From Spongospora subterranea f. sp. subterranea (lineage: Eukaryota; Endomyxa: Phytomyxea; Phytomyxea; Plasmodiophorida): a DNA stretch of 51,678 nt. Under the pieces are notes generated by a model. It was not told the DNA's origin. It made no database searches and saw nothing but the letters and a program-made list of their open reading frames with translations. The position numbers and the translations under genes were made by a program. Shown here piece after piece: positions 1 through 10,985 of the stretch; the stretch's first letter is position 1, and each line of letters opens with the position of its first letter. Location of the stretch: assembly GCA_049724395.1 (NCBI GenBank), contig JAUGWO010000221.1, positions 1-51,678 on the forward strand, read 5' to 3'.

Positions 1-112
1 TCGGTTTTTAAACGGTCCTCGCAGACTTTGCGGTTTAAGCCAGTAACCTGTCTTTAGAACTGTTTGTGCGGACCGACGTCCGAGGGGTTGCTGCCCCCTC
101 ATCTTGAATTGA

Positions 113-2690
113 TAGATGACCGTACTTGAGTTGGTTCATCGCCTTGCTTGAATTGGTAGATCACCTTACTTGAATTGGGTCATCGTCTTACTTGAGTTGG
201 TTCATCGAATTACTTGAATTGGTAGATCGCCTTGCTCGAGTTGGTTCATCGCCTTAGTTGAGTTGGTTCATCGTCTTAATTGAATTGGCAGATCGCCTTA
301 TCGCACTTTAGTTGATCATCGCCTTACTTACAGTTGGGAGTTCGCCTTCAGTCTTGAGATGAGTTTTAGATCACCTTGCTTGAGATGTGCCTTGAAAATT
401 CCTGACGATTGAGCTACACTTTAGGTTTTCTTTCAATTTTTCGGTCTTTTCTTGAATTGGTTCATCTTCTTACTTATTTGAGATTGGGCCTTGAACAGGC
501 TCATCGACTTGAATTTCTTGAGATTGCAGTTGGTGCATCGCCTTACTTGATATTGTGATCGAATTTGATGAGGTTGAAGTTGATTCTGCGTCTTACTTGA
601 ATACACAATCGGCTGCAATTATTCCACGTCTGAACAAGCGCGGCTTACTTGAGTTGGTAGATCACCTTACTTGAATTGGTTCATCGCCTTCTCTTGATTG
701 GTTCATCGTCTTACTTGAGTTGGTTCATCGATCTTCTTGAATTGACATAGATCGCCTTGCTTGAAGTTACTGGTCGGACAGCGAATCCGTTCATCGCCTT
801 ACTTGAGTTGGTGCATCGCGTTTCTTACTTGAATTGGTAGATCGCCTTACTTGAGTTGGTCAAACAGCATCGCCTTACTTGAAAAATGAGAGATCAGGAA
901 AACTTGAGAGTTCATCGCCTTACTTCCATTGGTAGATCACCTTGCACTTGAGTTGTTTCATTCGCATAAGGCTGCCGTTGAGTTGGTTCATCGCCCCTCC
1001 CCCCGATCGCCTGACTTGTGTTTGGAGATGAGTATTTTGATGAGATTGGAGAGCATCGCTGGTGTTGTACCTTCTTTGGTACATCGGAAAATGGTTGCGT
1101 TCATACTTGGAGATAAACTTCTGAAATCGATGAAGCATCAGAACTTGGCAAATCAAGGACAGTTGAGTTGGTTCATCGCCTATCTTGAATTGGTAGATCG
1201 CCTTGCTTGAGTTGAATTCATCGCCTTACTTGAGTTGGTTCATCGCACTTTCTACGACTTGACTTGAAAACAGATCGCCTTAGGCTTGAGTCGTTCATCG
1301 CCTGTTGAGTTGGAGCATCGCCTTAGTTGATACTGGGCAAATTGAGAGTGCATTGCCTTACGAATTGGTAGTTCGCCTTGCACTTGAGACAGGGCAGACA
1401 TTTCTTGAAATCGGCCTTGACTTGAGTTGGTTCATCGCAACGCTTAAGTTCGATCACATCGACGTCTTGAGTTGACTCGATTGCTTACTTGAGTTGGAGT
1501 TTGAGGAAAGAAACGAGCGTCGTGTTGCACGGATTAGCGTCTGAAATAAATTTCAAATGTTCTGACAAATCCACTTGCTATCATCACCACGACTTGAGCT
1601 TGGATCATCGACTTTGCTGCAGTGCAAACTTCTTCATATAATATCTCTGGAAATAAAGCTTTTGAAGTCGATTTTTGGCACATTGGAACCGGCTCGTCGA
1701 GATCTTTCATTTGGTGTATTTCTTTCTATATGTACACTTTTTACCATAGTGGCCAATTTTAAAAATGGGCTGTTTTTCAAATCGCTCTCCGTCTTGAAAT
1801 TTTATCGCCTTAAGAAAAGTTGTTCATCGTTCCTTACTGAGTTGGTAAATCGCCTTACTTGAAGTTCCATCGCCTTCCTTGAGTTGTTCCCATGGCAGCC
1901 TCAAATTGTTGAGTTCATCGCCTGACTTGAATTGGAACTTTCAAGACGATCGCAAAACGACTTGAGTTGGCAATCATCGCCGGACTTGAATTAAAGCCAT
2001 CAACTTGAGTTTGCATACTTACTTGATTTAGAACTGGTTTCATCGCCTTACTTGAGTTGGTTCATCGCCTGGTTCATCGCAACACTTGAAATGAAGAGAT
2101 CACTTACTTTGTTGGTTCATCACCTTGTCAGTTGTGACAACATCGCCTTAGATTCAACTTGGCGATCGCCTTACTTGAGTTGGTGCATCGCCTTACTTGA
2201 ATTGGTAGATCGCTTACTTGAGTTGGTTCATCGCCTTACCTTGAATTGGTAGATTGGTAGATTATCCTTCTTGAGTTGGTTACATCGCCTTACTTGAGTT
2301 GGTTCATCGCCTTACTTGAATTGTTGATCGCCTTACTTGAGTTGGTTCATCGCCTTACTTGAAGTTGGTGCATCGCCTTCCTTGGAAAATCGGTTTGGTT
2401 CATCGCCTTACTTGAATTGGTTGCATCACCTTACTTGAAATGTTCATCGCCTTGAGTTGTTTCATCGCCTGACTTGAGTTGGTTCATCGCCTGTTGCATC
2501 GGAGTTGGTTTCGCCTCGACTTGAAATGGTAGATCGCCTTACTTGAGTTGGTTCATCGCCTTTCTTGAATTGGTGCATCGCCTCGCCTTACTTGAAATTG
2601 GTTGCATCGCCTTACTTGAGTTGGTTCATCGCCTTACTTGAATTGTAGATCGCCTTGCTCGAGTTGTTTCATCGCCTTCCTTGAGTTGGT
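113..2690 (-). repeat. 22-bp minisatellite, type 1 (reverse orientation), with embedded unique-sequence islands
   Basis: Read on the plus strand the units appear as TTACTTGAGTTGGTTCATCG plus two bases, or the variant with GAATTGGTAGATCG. Copies are less regular than in 3,790-6,395. Short unique islands lie between units and match, in order and inverted, the unique DNA at 16,240-18,273: 382-450, 602-644, about 770-790, 996-1,163, 1,497-1,800 and 2,133-2,160. I see no intact gene here; small open frames are accidents of the repeat and of relics. Confidence 0.85.
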
Positions 2691-3790
2691 TGCATCACCT
2701 TCCTTCATCGCCTTCCTTGTTGGTTGCATCGCCTTACTTGAGTTGTTGCATCGCCTTACTTGAATTGGTTGCATCGCCTTACTTGAGTTGTTGCATCGCC
2801 TTCCTTGATCGCCTTCTTGAGTTGCATCGCCTTACTTGAAATGTTGCATCGCCTTGCATCTTGAGTTGTTGCATCGCCTTACTTGGTGCATCGCCTTCCT
2901 TGAATTGGTTGCATCGCCTTCCTTGAAATGTTGCATCGCCTTACTTGAAATGTTGCATCGCCTGACTTGAAATGTTGCATCGCCTTGCTTGAGTTGTTGC
3001 ATCGCCTTTCCTTGAAATGGTGCATCACCTTCCTTGAAATGTTGCATCGCCTTACTTGAGTTGGTTCATCGCCTTACTTGAATTGTTGCATCGCCTTCCT
3101 CGAAGTTGTTGCATCGCCTTCTTGAATTTGTTCATCGCCTTCCTCGAAATGTTGCATCACCTTCCTTGATTGGCAGCATCGCCTTCCTTGAAATGTTGCA
3201 TCGCCTTACTCGAAATGTTGCATCGCCTTCCTTGAATGTTGCATCGCCTTACTTGAATGTTGCATCGCCTTCCTTGAGTTGGTTGCATCGCCTTCCTCGA
3301 AATGTTGCATCGCCTTCCTTGAAATGGTTGCATCGCCTTACTTGAAATGTAGCATCGCCTTCCTTGAGTTGTTGCATCGCCTTACTTCGAAATGTTGCAT
3401 CACCTTCCTTGAGTTGTTGCATCGCCTTCCTTGAATTGTTGCTTCGAAATGTTGCATCGCCTTACTTGAGTTGGTTGCATCGCCTTCCTTGAAATGTTGC
3501 ATCGTTGTTCATCGCCTTCCTTGAAATGTTGCATCGCCTTACTTGAAATGTTCATCGCCTTACTTGAGTTGTTCATCGCCTTCCTTGAGTTGTTGCATCG
3601 CCTTCCTTGAAATGTTGCATCGCCTTCCTTGAGTTGTTGCATCGCCTTCTTCGAGTTGTTGCATCGCCTTCCTTGAGTTGTTGCATCGCCTTCCTTGAGT
3701 TGTTTCATCGCCTTACTTGAGTTGGTTCATCGCCTTACTTGAAAATTGTTGGTTGCATCGCCTTACTTGAAATGTTGCATCGCCTTACTT
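2690..3790 (-). repeat. 22-bp minisatellite, type 2 (reverse orientation)
   Basis: Most units contain GTTGCATCGCC preceded by TTGAAAT or TTGAGTT. This is the reverse complement of the type 2 unit with core AAGGCGATGCAAC, so it is the palindromic partner of 13,500-16,072. Units mix with type 1 copies at both edges, so borders are approximate. Confidence 0.85.
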
Positions 3791-6395
3791 GAATTGGTAG
3801 ATCGCCTTCTTGAGTTGTTGCATCGCCTTACTTGAAATGTTGCATCGCCTTCCTTGAAATTGTTGCATCGCCTTACTTGAGTTGTTCATCGCCTTACTTG
3901 AGTTGGTGCATCGCCTTACTTGAATTGGTAGCATCGCCTTGCTTGAGTTGGTTCATCGGTTGAGTTGGTTCATCGCCTTCCTTGAATTGGTGCATCGCCT
4001 TACTTGAAATTGTTGCATCGCCTTACTTGAGTTGGTGCATCGCCTTACTTGAAATGGTAGATCGCCTTGCTTGAGTTGGTTCATCGCCTTACTTGAGTTG
4101 GTTCATCGCCTTACTTGAATTGACAGATCGCCTTACTTGAGTTGGTGCATCGCCTTACTTGAATTGGTAGATCGCCTTGCTTGAGTTGGTTCATCGCCTT
4201 ACTTGAGTTGGTTCATCGTCTTACTTGAATTTCATCGCCTTCCTTGAGTTGGTTGCATCACCTTACTTGAGTTGGTTCATCGCCTTACTTGAATTGGTGC
4301 ATCGCCTTACTTGAGTTGGTTCATCGCCTTACTTGAGTTGGTTCATCGCCTTACTTGAGTTGGTTCATCGCCTTACTTGAATTGGTTCATTGCATCGCCT
4401 TACTTGAGTTGGTTCATCGCCTTGCTTGAGTTGGTTCATCGCCTTACTTGAGTTGGTTCATCGCCTTACTTGAATTGGTTCATCGCCTTACTTGAGTTGG
4501 TTCATCGCCTTACTTGAAGTAGATCGTGAGTTCATCGCCTTACTTGAGTTGGTTCATCGCCTTACTTGAATTGGTTCATCGCCTTACTTGAAGTTGTTTC
4601 ATCGCCTTACTTGAGTTGGTTCATCGCCTTACTTTGACTTGAATTGGTTCATCAGCTTGAGTTACTTGAGTTGTTGAGAGTCAGGGTTTGATTGATCTCG
4701 TACTTGAATTCGCCTTAGTTCATCGCCTTACTTGAATTGGTAGATCGCCTTACTTGAGTTGGTTCATCGCCTTACTTGAATTGGTAGATCGCCTTACTTG
4801 AGTTGGTTCATCGCCTTACTTGATTGGTTCATCGTCTTACTTGAATTGGTTGATTCATCGCCTTACTTGAGTTGGTTCATCGCCTTACTTGAATTGGTAG
4901 ATCGCCTTACTTGAGTTGGTTCATCGCCTTACTTGAGTTGGTTCATCGCCTTACTTGAATTGATGCATCGCCTTACTTGAGTTGGTAGCATCGCCTTACT
5001 TGAATTGGTAGATCGCCTTACTTGAGTTCGTTTCATCGCCTTACTTGAATTGGTTCATCACCTTACTTGAGTTGGTTCATCGCCTTACTTGAATTGGTAG
5101 ATCGCCTTACTTGAGTTGGTTCATCGCCTTACTTGAGTTGGTTCATCGCCTTACTTGAATTGAGTTGGTTCATCGCCTTACTTGAGTTGGTTCATCGCCT
5201 TACTTGAATTGGTAGATCGCCTTACTTGAGTTGGTTCATCGCCTTACTTGAATTGATGATTGCCTTACTTGAGTTGGTTCATCGCCTTACTTGAGTTGGT
5301 TCATCGCCTTACTTGAGTTGGTTCATCGCCTTACTTGAGTTGGTTCATCGCCTTACTTGAATTGGTTCATCGCCTTACTTGAATTGGGTCATCGCCTTAC
5401 TTGAGTTTGATCGCCTTACTTGAATTGGTCATCGCCTTACTTGAATTGGTTGGTAGATCGCCTTACTTGAGTTGGTTCATCGCCTTACTTGAGTTGGTTC
5501 ATCGCCTTACTTGAATTGGTAGATCGCCTTACTTGAGTTGGTTCATCGCCTTACTTGAGTTGGTTCATCGTCTTACTTGAATTGGTAGATCGCCTTACTT
5601 GAGTTGGTGCATCGCCCTAGATCGCCTTACTTGAATTGGTTCATCGCCTTACTTGAATTGGTAGATCGCCTTACTTGAGTTGGTTCATCGCCTTACTTGA
5701 GTTGGTTCATCGCCTTACTTGAATTGACAGATCGCCTTACTTGAGTTGGTTCATCGCCTTACTTGAATTGGTAGATCGCCTTACTTGTATTGGTTCATCG
5801 CCTTACTTGAGTTGGTTCATCGCCTTACTTGAATTGGTAGATCGCCTTACTTGAGTTGGTTCATCGCCTTACTTGAGTTGGTTCATCGCCTTACTTGAAT
5901 TGGTTCATCGCCTTACTTGAGTTGGTTCATCGCCTTACTTGAATTGGTAGATCGCCTTACTTGAGTTGGATCATCGCCTTACTTGAGTTGGTTCATCGCC
6001 TTACTTGAATTGGTAGATCACCTTGCTTGAGTTGGTTCATCGCCTTACTTGAGTTGGTTCATCGTCTTACTTGAATTGTTAGATCGCCTTACTTGAGTTG
6101 GTTCATCGCCTTACTTGAATTGGTAGATCGCCTTGCTTGAGTTGGTTCATCGCCTTACTTGAGTTGGTTCATCGTCTTACTTGAATTGGTAGATCACCTT
6201 ACTTGAGTTGGTTCATCGCCTTACTTGAATTGGTAATCGCCTTACTTGAATTGGTAGATCGCCTTACTTGAGTTGGTTCATCGCCTTACTTGAATTGGTT
6301 CATCACCTTACTTGAATTGGGTCATCGTCCTTACTTGAGTTGGTTCATCGCCTTACTTGAATTGGTAGATGGGTTGGTTCATCGGCTTTCTTGAA
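3790..6395 (-). repeat. 22-bp minisatellite, type 1 (reverse orientation), fairly homogeneous
   Basis: This is a nearly uninterrupted run of about 115 units of TTGAGTTGGTTCATCGCC and TTGAATTGGTAGATCGCC variants with a 22-bp period. Each unit contains TTACTTGA, so stop codons recur every 66 bp and no long frame is open. It is the palindromic partner of 10,990-13,500 and ends at module M1. Confidence 0.92.
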
Positions 6396-7570
6396 TTGAT
6401 GCATCGCCTACGCGATGGTTTTCAAATGAATGGCAATGGCTGCAAATGAATGAAGTTTTCACAATTGTGACGTGCGACGATGATGGGCATCTCAAAGTTC
6501 ATTCCCCCATCGCAAATTCATGAATTTTGCTCGTTTGCGTCATCCAAATGATCTCTGCATGTGAATCGGGTAATGGAACTCCCTCTGTAACCGCCCCAAT
6601 TTTTTGCCTTTGAAAATGTTCAATCGCCTCAATCGCAATGTGATGTTGTTCTATTGTTTGAGGCATTCATTGTTGTTCCTTGTCTTCAAAACGGGTCCTT
6701 TCTCTCTGTGATGCCTGTCAATGGATTCGCTGAGGGAACTCCCTCTGCGATCACCCTTCATTATATTCCTGTGAAATTGTTTAATTCCCTTTTTCGCAAT
6801 GCTGTAACCATTCTTTCCTCGCTGAAATATCGTTTGAGTTTCCTCTTTTCGGTTTTCGTCTCCCAAAATGATTATTGACTTCTTCTTCTTGAGATGGGCT
6901 GGAAGGTCGGCTGATGATGTCAATCTGGCCAGATCATGTATTATCCTCATGGTCTCTTCCCCATCAACGTTTCCAAAACCACATATTAATCAGTGGTTCG
7001 TTTCACATGTCAAGTTCAATCTAATGTCAAGGGGTTCATATGAACGGGCACCAACTAAGCAATTGTGACGCGCGCGCCTCGTCCATACGGGTCACTCAAA
7101 TTGACTCATTCACGACGATTGTCTCAGGCTGATTAAACATGTGGTAGCGGACAGCAGATGCCGTCATGGTTGCACTCTTTGCCGTCGGTCGACGGAATAA
7201 GCGATGATCTTTGGTTTGAGTCTGATTTTCTCGAAATGTGAAGTATTTTGAATGATCTGTAATTTGTTTTGCCGATCGCTTCTCTGAAAAATATTTAGGT
7301 ATCGCAGTTTGTTCAGCGATTTGCCTTTCATTTCGGCATTGAATTGCCCTACGATGATTTCCTTGAAGTAATTTTGATTGCGTCCAATAAGGTGCGACCT
7401 TTATGTGCTGTGACTTTGACATTGCGGTATTTCAATGACGGTTTAGACTTTGTTTTGAATAAAGTTTGTTTCTCATGTTCATGACGGGTTGTGTTACCCT
7501 GCTTCTGGGTTGAGAGTTTTGTCCTTTTATTGGGTTGTGTTTGACCCTCTTTTGGTCACATAGAATGAGT
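6396..7570 (-). repeat. Module M1, non-coding unit next to the type 1 array
   Basis: This unique-looking 1.2 kb recurs inverted at 9,740-10,985 (M2), again at 18,640-20,000 (M3) and, worn, at 38,135-38,690 (M4). Landmarks are a CACAATTGTGACG motif near 6,460, GATGATACATGATCTGGCC-like DNA near 6,930 (reverse), a GCGCGCGC run near 7,070 and the CGTCGACCGACGG-like motif near 7,190. Frames are short, change between copies and show no recognisable domain, so I call it non-coding. Function is unknown; it always borders a type 1 array. Confidence 0.8.
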
Positions 7571-7584
7571 TTCAGGCAATTTTA

Positions 7585-8532
7585 TCATAATCCCCCAGCA
7601 GTTGGCAGCCTCGCGATATGTTTGTATATTGGCCAATAATCCCATAATCCCCGTGCGTGAATTGTTCCACCTAAGGAAAATCCACCCGATGAGATGAAAC
7701 AACTTGATTTATTCAACATTTTCCCAAAGTCAACGGTCACTGCTGACAACATCGCCTTAGTTTCCACTCGCATAGCTTGTCACCGTAATTTTCTTCGCTG
7801 TCAGATTGTATCACATTCAAGCCTCCAAAGAGCCGATATCGTGCAATTATGGGAGCAGCGAAACAGGGACAGCTCCATCTGGCTGTAAGTAATAAAGCAT
7901 CGCCATGGTCCTGACACACGCCTTGTTATCAGGTAATGGCCCTTTCCGTTGCCAGAAATTTATCCGAAAGAAGCGATCTTCTGTTGCTGGGCGCGCAGCT
8001 CTGATCGGTCAGGTGCATGATGAGCGTTGTTCTTTCATTTGCGGTAGGTCACCGCGTGCTGGTATCGGCCGAGTCTTCGGCTGCAATCAACACCTTGGTT
8101 AGCGCCTTGCGAAAATGGGTCGGCAAGTCCAAGGGGATCGCGCGACATAACGGGACTTGGACAGATCAGGAGGATTCTACGGTTCTATGACCGACACCTG
8201 ATCAATGTCAGCCACGAGCCGATGTATCATCTTCGGGTCTGAGATCAAGTAAAATCCGATTATCGTCCAATGCGATTCCAAATTCTCCATCTTTGTAAGC
8301 GGCCTGCGCGGTCCGCTCCATACCTTGTGCTAATTCTTGAAACGCATCGCGATACTCCTCTCGTTCATTAAGCAATCATTCGGCAGTTCTTTTGTTGCTT
8401 TCTCGAGCAATCATTGCCCTCTGCAATTTTGTGATGAGTCGTTCCCAATGTGTCAGTCGATTCAGGACCTGTCGTCTTCGCTTGCACGAGCTCATATAGC
8501 GCCAACGCGGTATCTGGGTTTCCTGTCGCCAA
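7585..8532 (-). pseudogene. Decayed inverted copy of the TPR-protein coding region
   Basis: This stretch is the left-arm counterpart of 8,748-9,700. The minus strand still encodes the start of the protein (LATGNPDTALALYELV around 8,470-8,530), but the frame is lost soon after, and the part matching the third TPR and the C-terminus (7,860-8,110) carries several indels. The intact sister on the right arm identifies it. It appears to be a non-functional duplicate of a host gene left by the inverted duplication. Confidence 0.8.
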
Positions 8533-8651
8533 GACCGGTAACGTTTTTGCGGTCATCAATGTCCAATACGGTGATGTAACGGGATGTGTTACACAGAGTG
8601 GGCATGGGCCATGTCTAACCATACGGCGGTCCACAGTTGTAGGCGGTGTAA

Positions 8652-9491
8652 CAATCGACGCCATCGCCTGCCCAAGAGAGTGCAGGAGCAACTCGTACTA
8701 CCAGGACGCCTTCATTGCAGCGATTATTAGAGCGCGACGACCAGGAATTGGCGACAGGAAACCCAGATACGGCGTTGGCGCTATATGAGCTGGTGCTAAG
8801 CGAAGACGACAGTCAATCGCCTGACCGGGAACGACTCATCACAAAATTGCAGAGGGCAATGATTGCTCGAGAAGAGCAGACAAAAGAACTCCGTATGATT
8901 GTTAATGAACGAGAGGAGTATCGCGATGCGTTTCAAGAATTAGCACAAGGTATGGAGCGGACCGCGCAGGCCGCTTACAAAGATGGAGAATTTGGAATCG
9001 CATTGGACATCTATCGGATTTTACTTGATCTCAGACCCGAAGATGAGAACATCTGCTCATGGCTGACATTGATCAAAGTCGAGAAGATGCACCAAGAAGA
9101 ACGTCAAGGTCGAGACCAACCCGATATTCGCGCGATCCCCTTGGACTTGCCGACCCATTTTCGCAAGGCGCTAACCAAGGTGTTGAATGCAGCCGAAGAC
9201 GCGGTCGATACCGGCCGCGACGACCTAGCTATGCAATTATATGATGTTGCCCTGATCATGGACCCGACCGATCACCAGCTGCGCGCCCAGCAACAGAAGA
9301 TCGACAGCAGGCGGATAAAGAATCTCGAGCCTGCTGAACCGAGCCCGTTCAGACTGATCAAGAAGGCGCTGTGTCAGGAGCTGGATGGCGCCCGACAACA
9401 CGTTGACAGCCAGATGGAGCTGTCCCTGATGAGAGTGCTGGAGGCAACGCTGGCTCAAGAGCATTACGCCTACCAATACACAACAGGGTGA
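8652..9491 (+). CDS. TPR-repeat protein, 3' coding part (5' end not located)
   Basis: This frame is open for 279 codons from the stop at 8,649-8,651 to TGA at 9,489-9,491. There is no in-frame ATG near its beginning, so it is probably the 3' portion of a gene; the acceptor-like TTCATTGCAG at 8,711-8,720 is a possible exon start. Three helix-turn-helix segments resemble tetratricopeptide repeats: around 8,740-8,810 (NPDTALALYELVL), 8,970-9,040 (DGEFGIALDIYRILLDLRPE) and 9,200-9,270 (DDLAMQLYDVALIMDP). The segments between are charged and probably helical. TPRs normally serve as protein-protein scaffolds; the partner here is unknown. Base composition is more GC-rich than the surroundings. The coding part spans the palindrome spacer and inner right arm, and a decayed copy lies inverted on the left arm. 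A third fragment of the C-terminus lies at 16,077-16,290. Confidence 0.65.
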   Translation, partial: QSTPSPAQESAGATRTTRTPSLQRLLERDDQELATGNPDTALALYELVLSEDDSQSPDRERLITKLQRAMIAREEQTKELRMIVNEREEYRDAFQELAQGMERTAQAAYKDGEFGIALDIYRILLDLRPEDENICSWLTLIKVEKMHQEERQGRDQPDIRAIPLDLPTHFRKALTKVLNAAEDAVDTGRDDLAMQLYDVALIMDPTDHQLRAQQQKIDSRRIKNLEPAEPSPFRLIKKALCQELDGARQHVDSQMELSLMRVLEATLAQEHYAYQYTTG

Positions 9492-9739
9492 TCAGACAGC
9501 TGATCGCACGACAAGGGAATTACGGTGACAAGCTATGCGATTGAAAACTAAGGCGATGTTGTCAGCAATGAACGTTAACTTTGGGAGAATGTTGAATAAA
9601 TCAAGTTGTTTCATCTCATCGGGTGGATTTTCCTTAGGTGAAACCAATCACGCACGAAAATGGGATTATTGGCCAATATACAAACACATCGCCAGGCTGC
9701 CAACTACTGGGCAGGATTGTAATGATATTGCCTGAAACT

Positions 9740-10985
9740 CATTCTATCTGACCAAAAGAGGGACAAACAAAACACAATAAAAGGACAAAACTCTGAACCC
9801 TGTAGCAGGATAAGAACTGACCCAAAAAGCACCAAAAACAAACAAACAGTTCCAAAGACAGGTTACTGGCTTAATCGCAAAGTCTGACGAGAACGAATTG
9901 AAAATTAATGGTAAATTACAACTAACATGACGGATACAGATAAATTGCACAGAATAAAACCCGATCCTAACAATACGAAAAATCAGGAAATATACAACCA
10001 AAAGAGCATTCGTTGTACGAGACAGGAGTGATAGAAAACAGAACAATGCCGACATCGTGTGTTCGTGACGCCGACAGAAAAACGTTGGCACAGTAAATAT
10101 TTTTCAGAGAAGCGCACGCAGCAAAACAAAAATACAGCATCAGTCCCAAACGACATACACTGTGTATTATCGAAAAGGTTCACGATCTTGAACTGGCAAG
10201 ATCATCACTTATTCCGTCGACCGACGGCAAAGAGTGCAACCATGACGGCATCTGCTGTCCGCTACCACATGTTTAATCAGCCTGAGACAATCGTCGTGAT
10301 TGAGTCAATTTGTGTGACCCGTATGGACGAGGCGCGCGCGTCACAATTGCTTAGTTGGTGCCCGTTCATATGAACCCCTTGACATTAGATTGAACTTGAC
10401 ATGTGAAACGAACCACTGATTAATATGTGGTTTTGGAAACGTTGATGGGGAAGAGACCATGATGATGATACATGATCTGGCCAGATTGACATCATCAGCC
10501 GACCTTCCAGCCCATCTCAAGAAGAAGAAAGTACATAATCATTTTGGATGACAAAAACCAAAAAGAGGAATCTCAAACGATATTTCAGCGAGGAAAGAAT
10601 GTTACAGCATTGCGAAGGAGGGAATTAAACAATTTCACAGGTTTAATGGAATATAATGAAGGGTGATCGCAGAGGGAGTTCCCTCAGCGAATCCATTGAC
10701 AGGCATCAAGAGAGAAAGGACGAAAGACAAGGAACAACAATGAATGCCTCAAACAATAGAACAACATCACATTGCGATTGAGGCGATTGAACATTTCACA
10801 AGGCAAAAAATTATTGGCAGGATTCCATTACCCGATTCACAAGCAGAGACACAAACGAGCAAAATTCATGAATTTTGAACTCTTGAGATGCCCATCATCG
10901 TCGCACGTCACAATTGTGAAAACTTCATTCATTTGCAGCCATTGCCATTCATTTGAAAACCATCGCGTAGGCGATGCATCAATTC
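9740..10985 (+). repeat. Module M2, inverted copy of M1
   Basis: This is the reverse complement of 6,396-7,570 with scattered substitutions and small indels. It includes the CGTCGACCGACGG motif near 10,215, the GCGCGCGC run near 10,335, the GATGATACATGATCTGGCC stretch near 10,465 and the CACAATTGTG motif near 10,910. No coding capacity is recognised. It lies between the TPR frame and the type 1 array. Confidence 0.85.

Noticed and set aside
6651-7422. Small open frames inside module M1 (for example 7,422-7,096, minus)
   Set aside because: The frames are not kept in M2, M3 or M4, and the copies differ by indels that ignore any frame.
8715-8740. TTG at 8,715 as translation start of the TPR protein
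   Set aside because: A eukaryotic nuclear gene is unlikely to start at TTG; the frame is open further upstream and the real start is probably in another exon.
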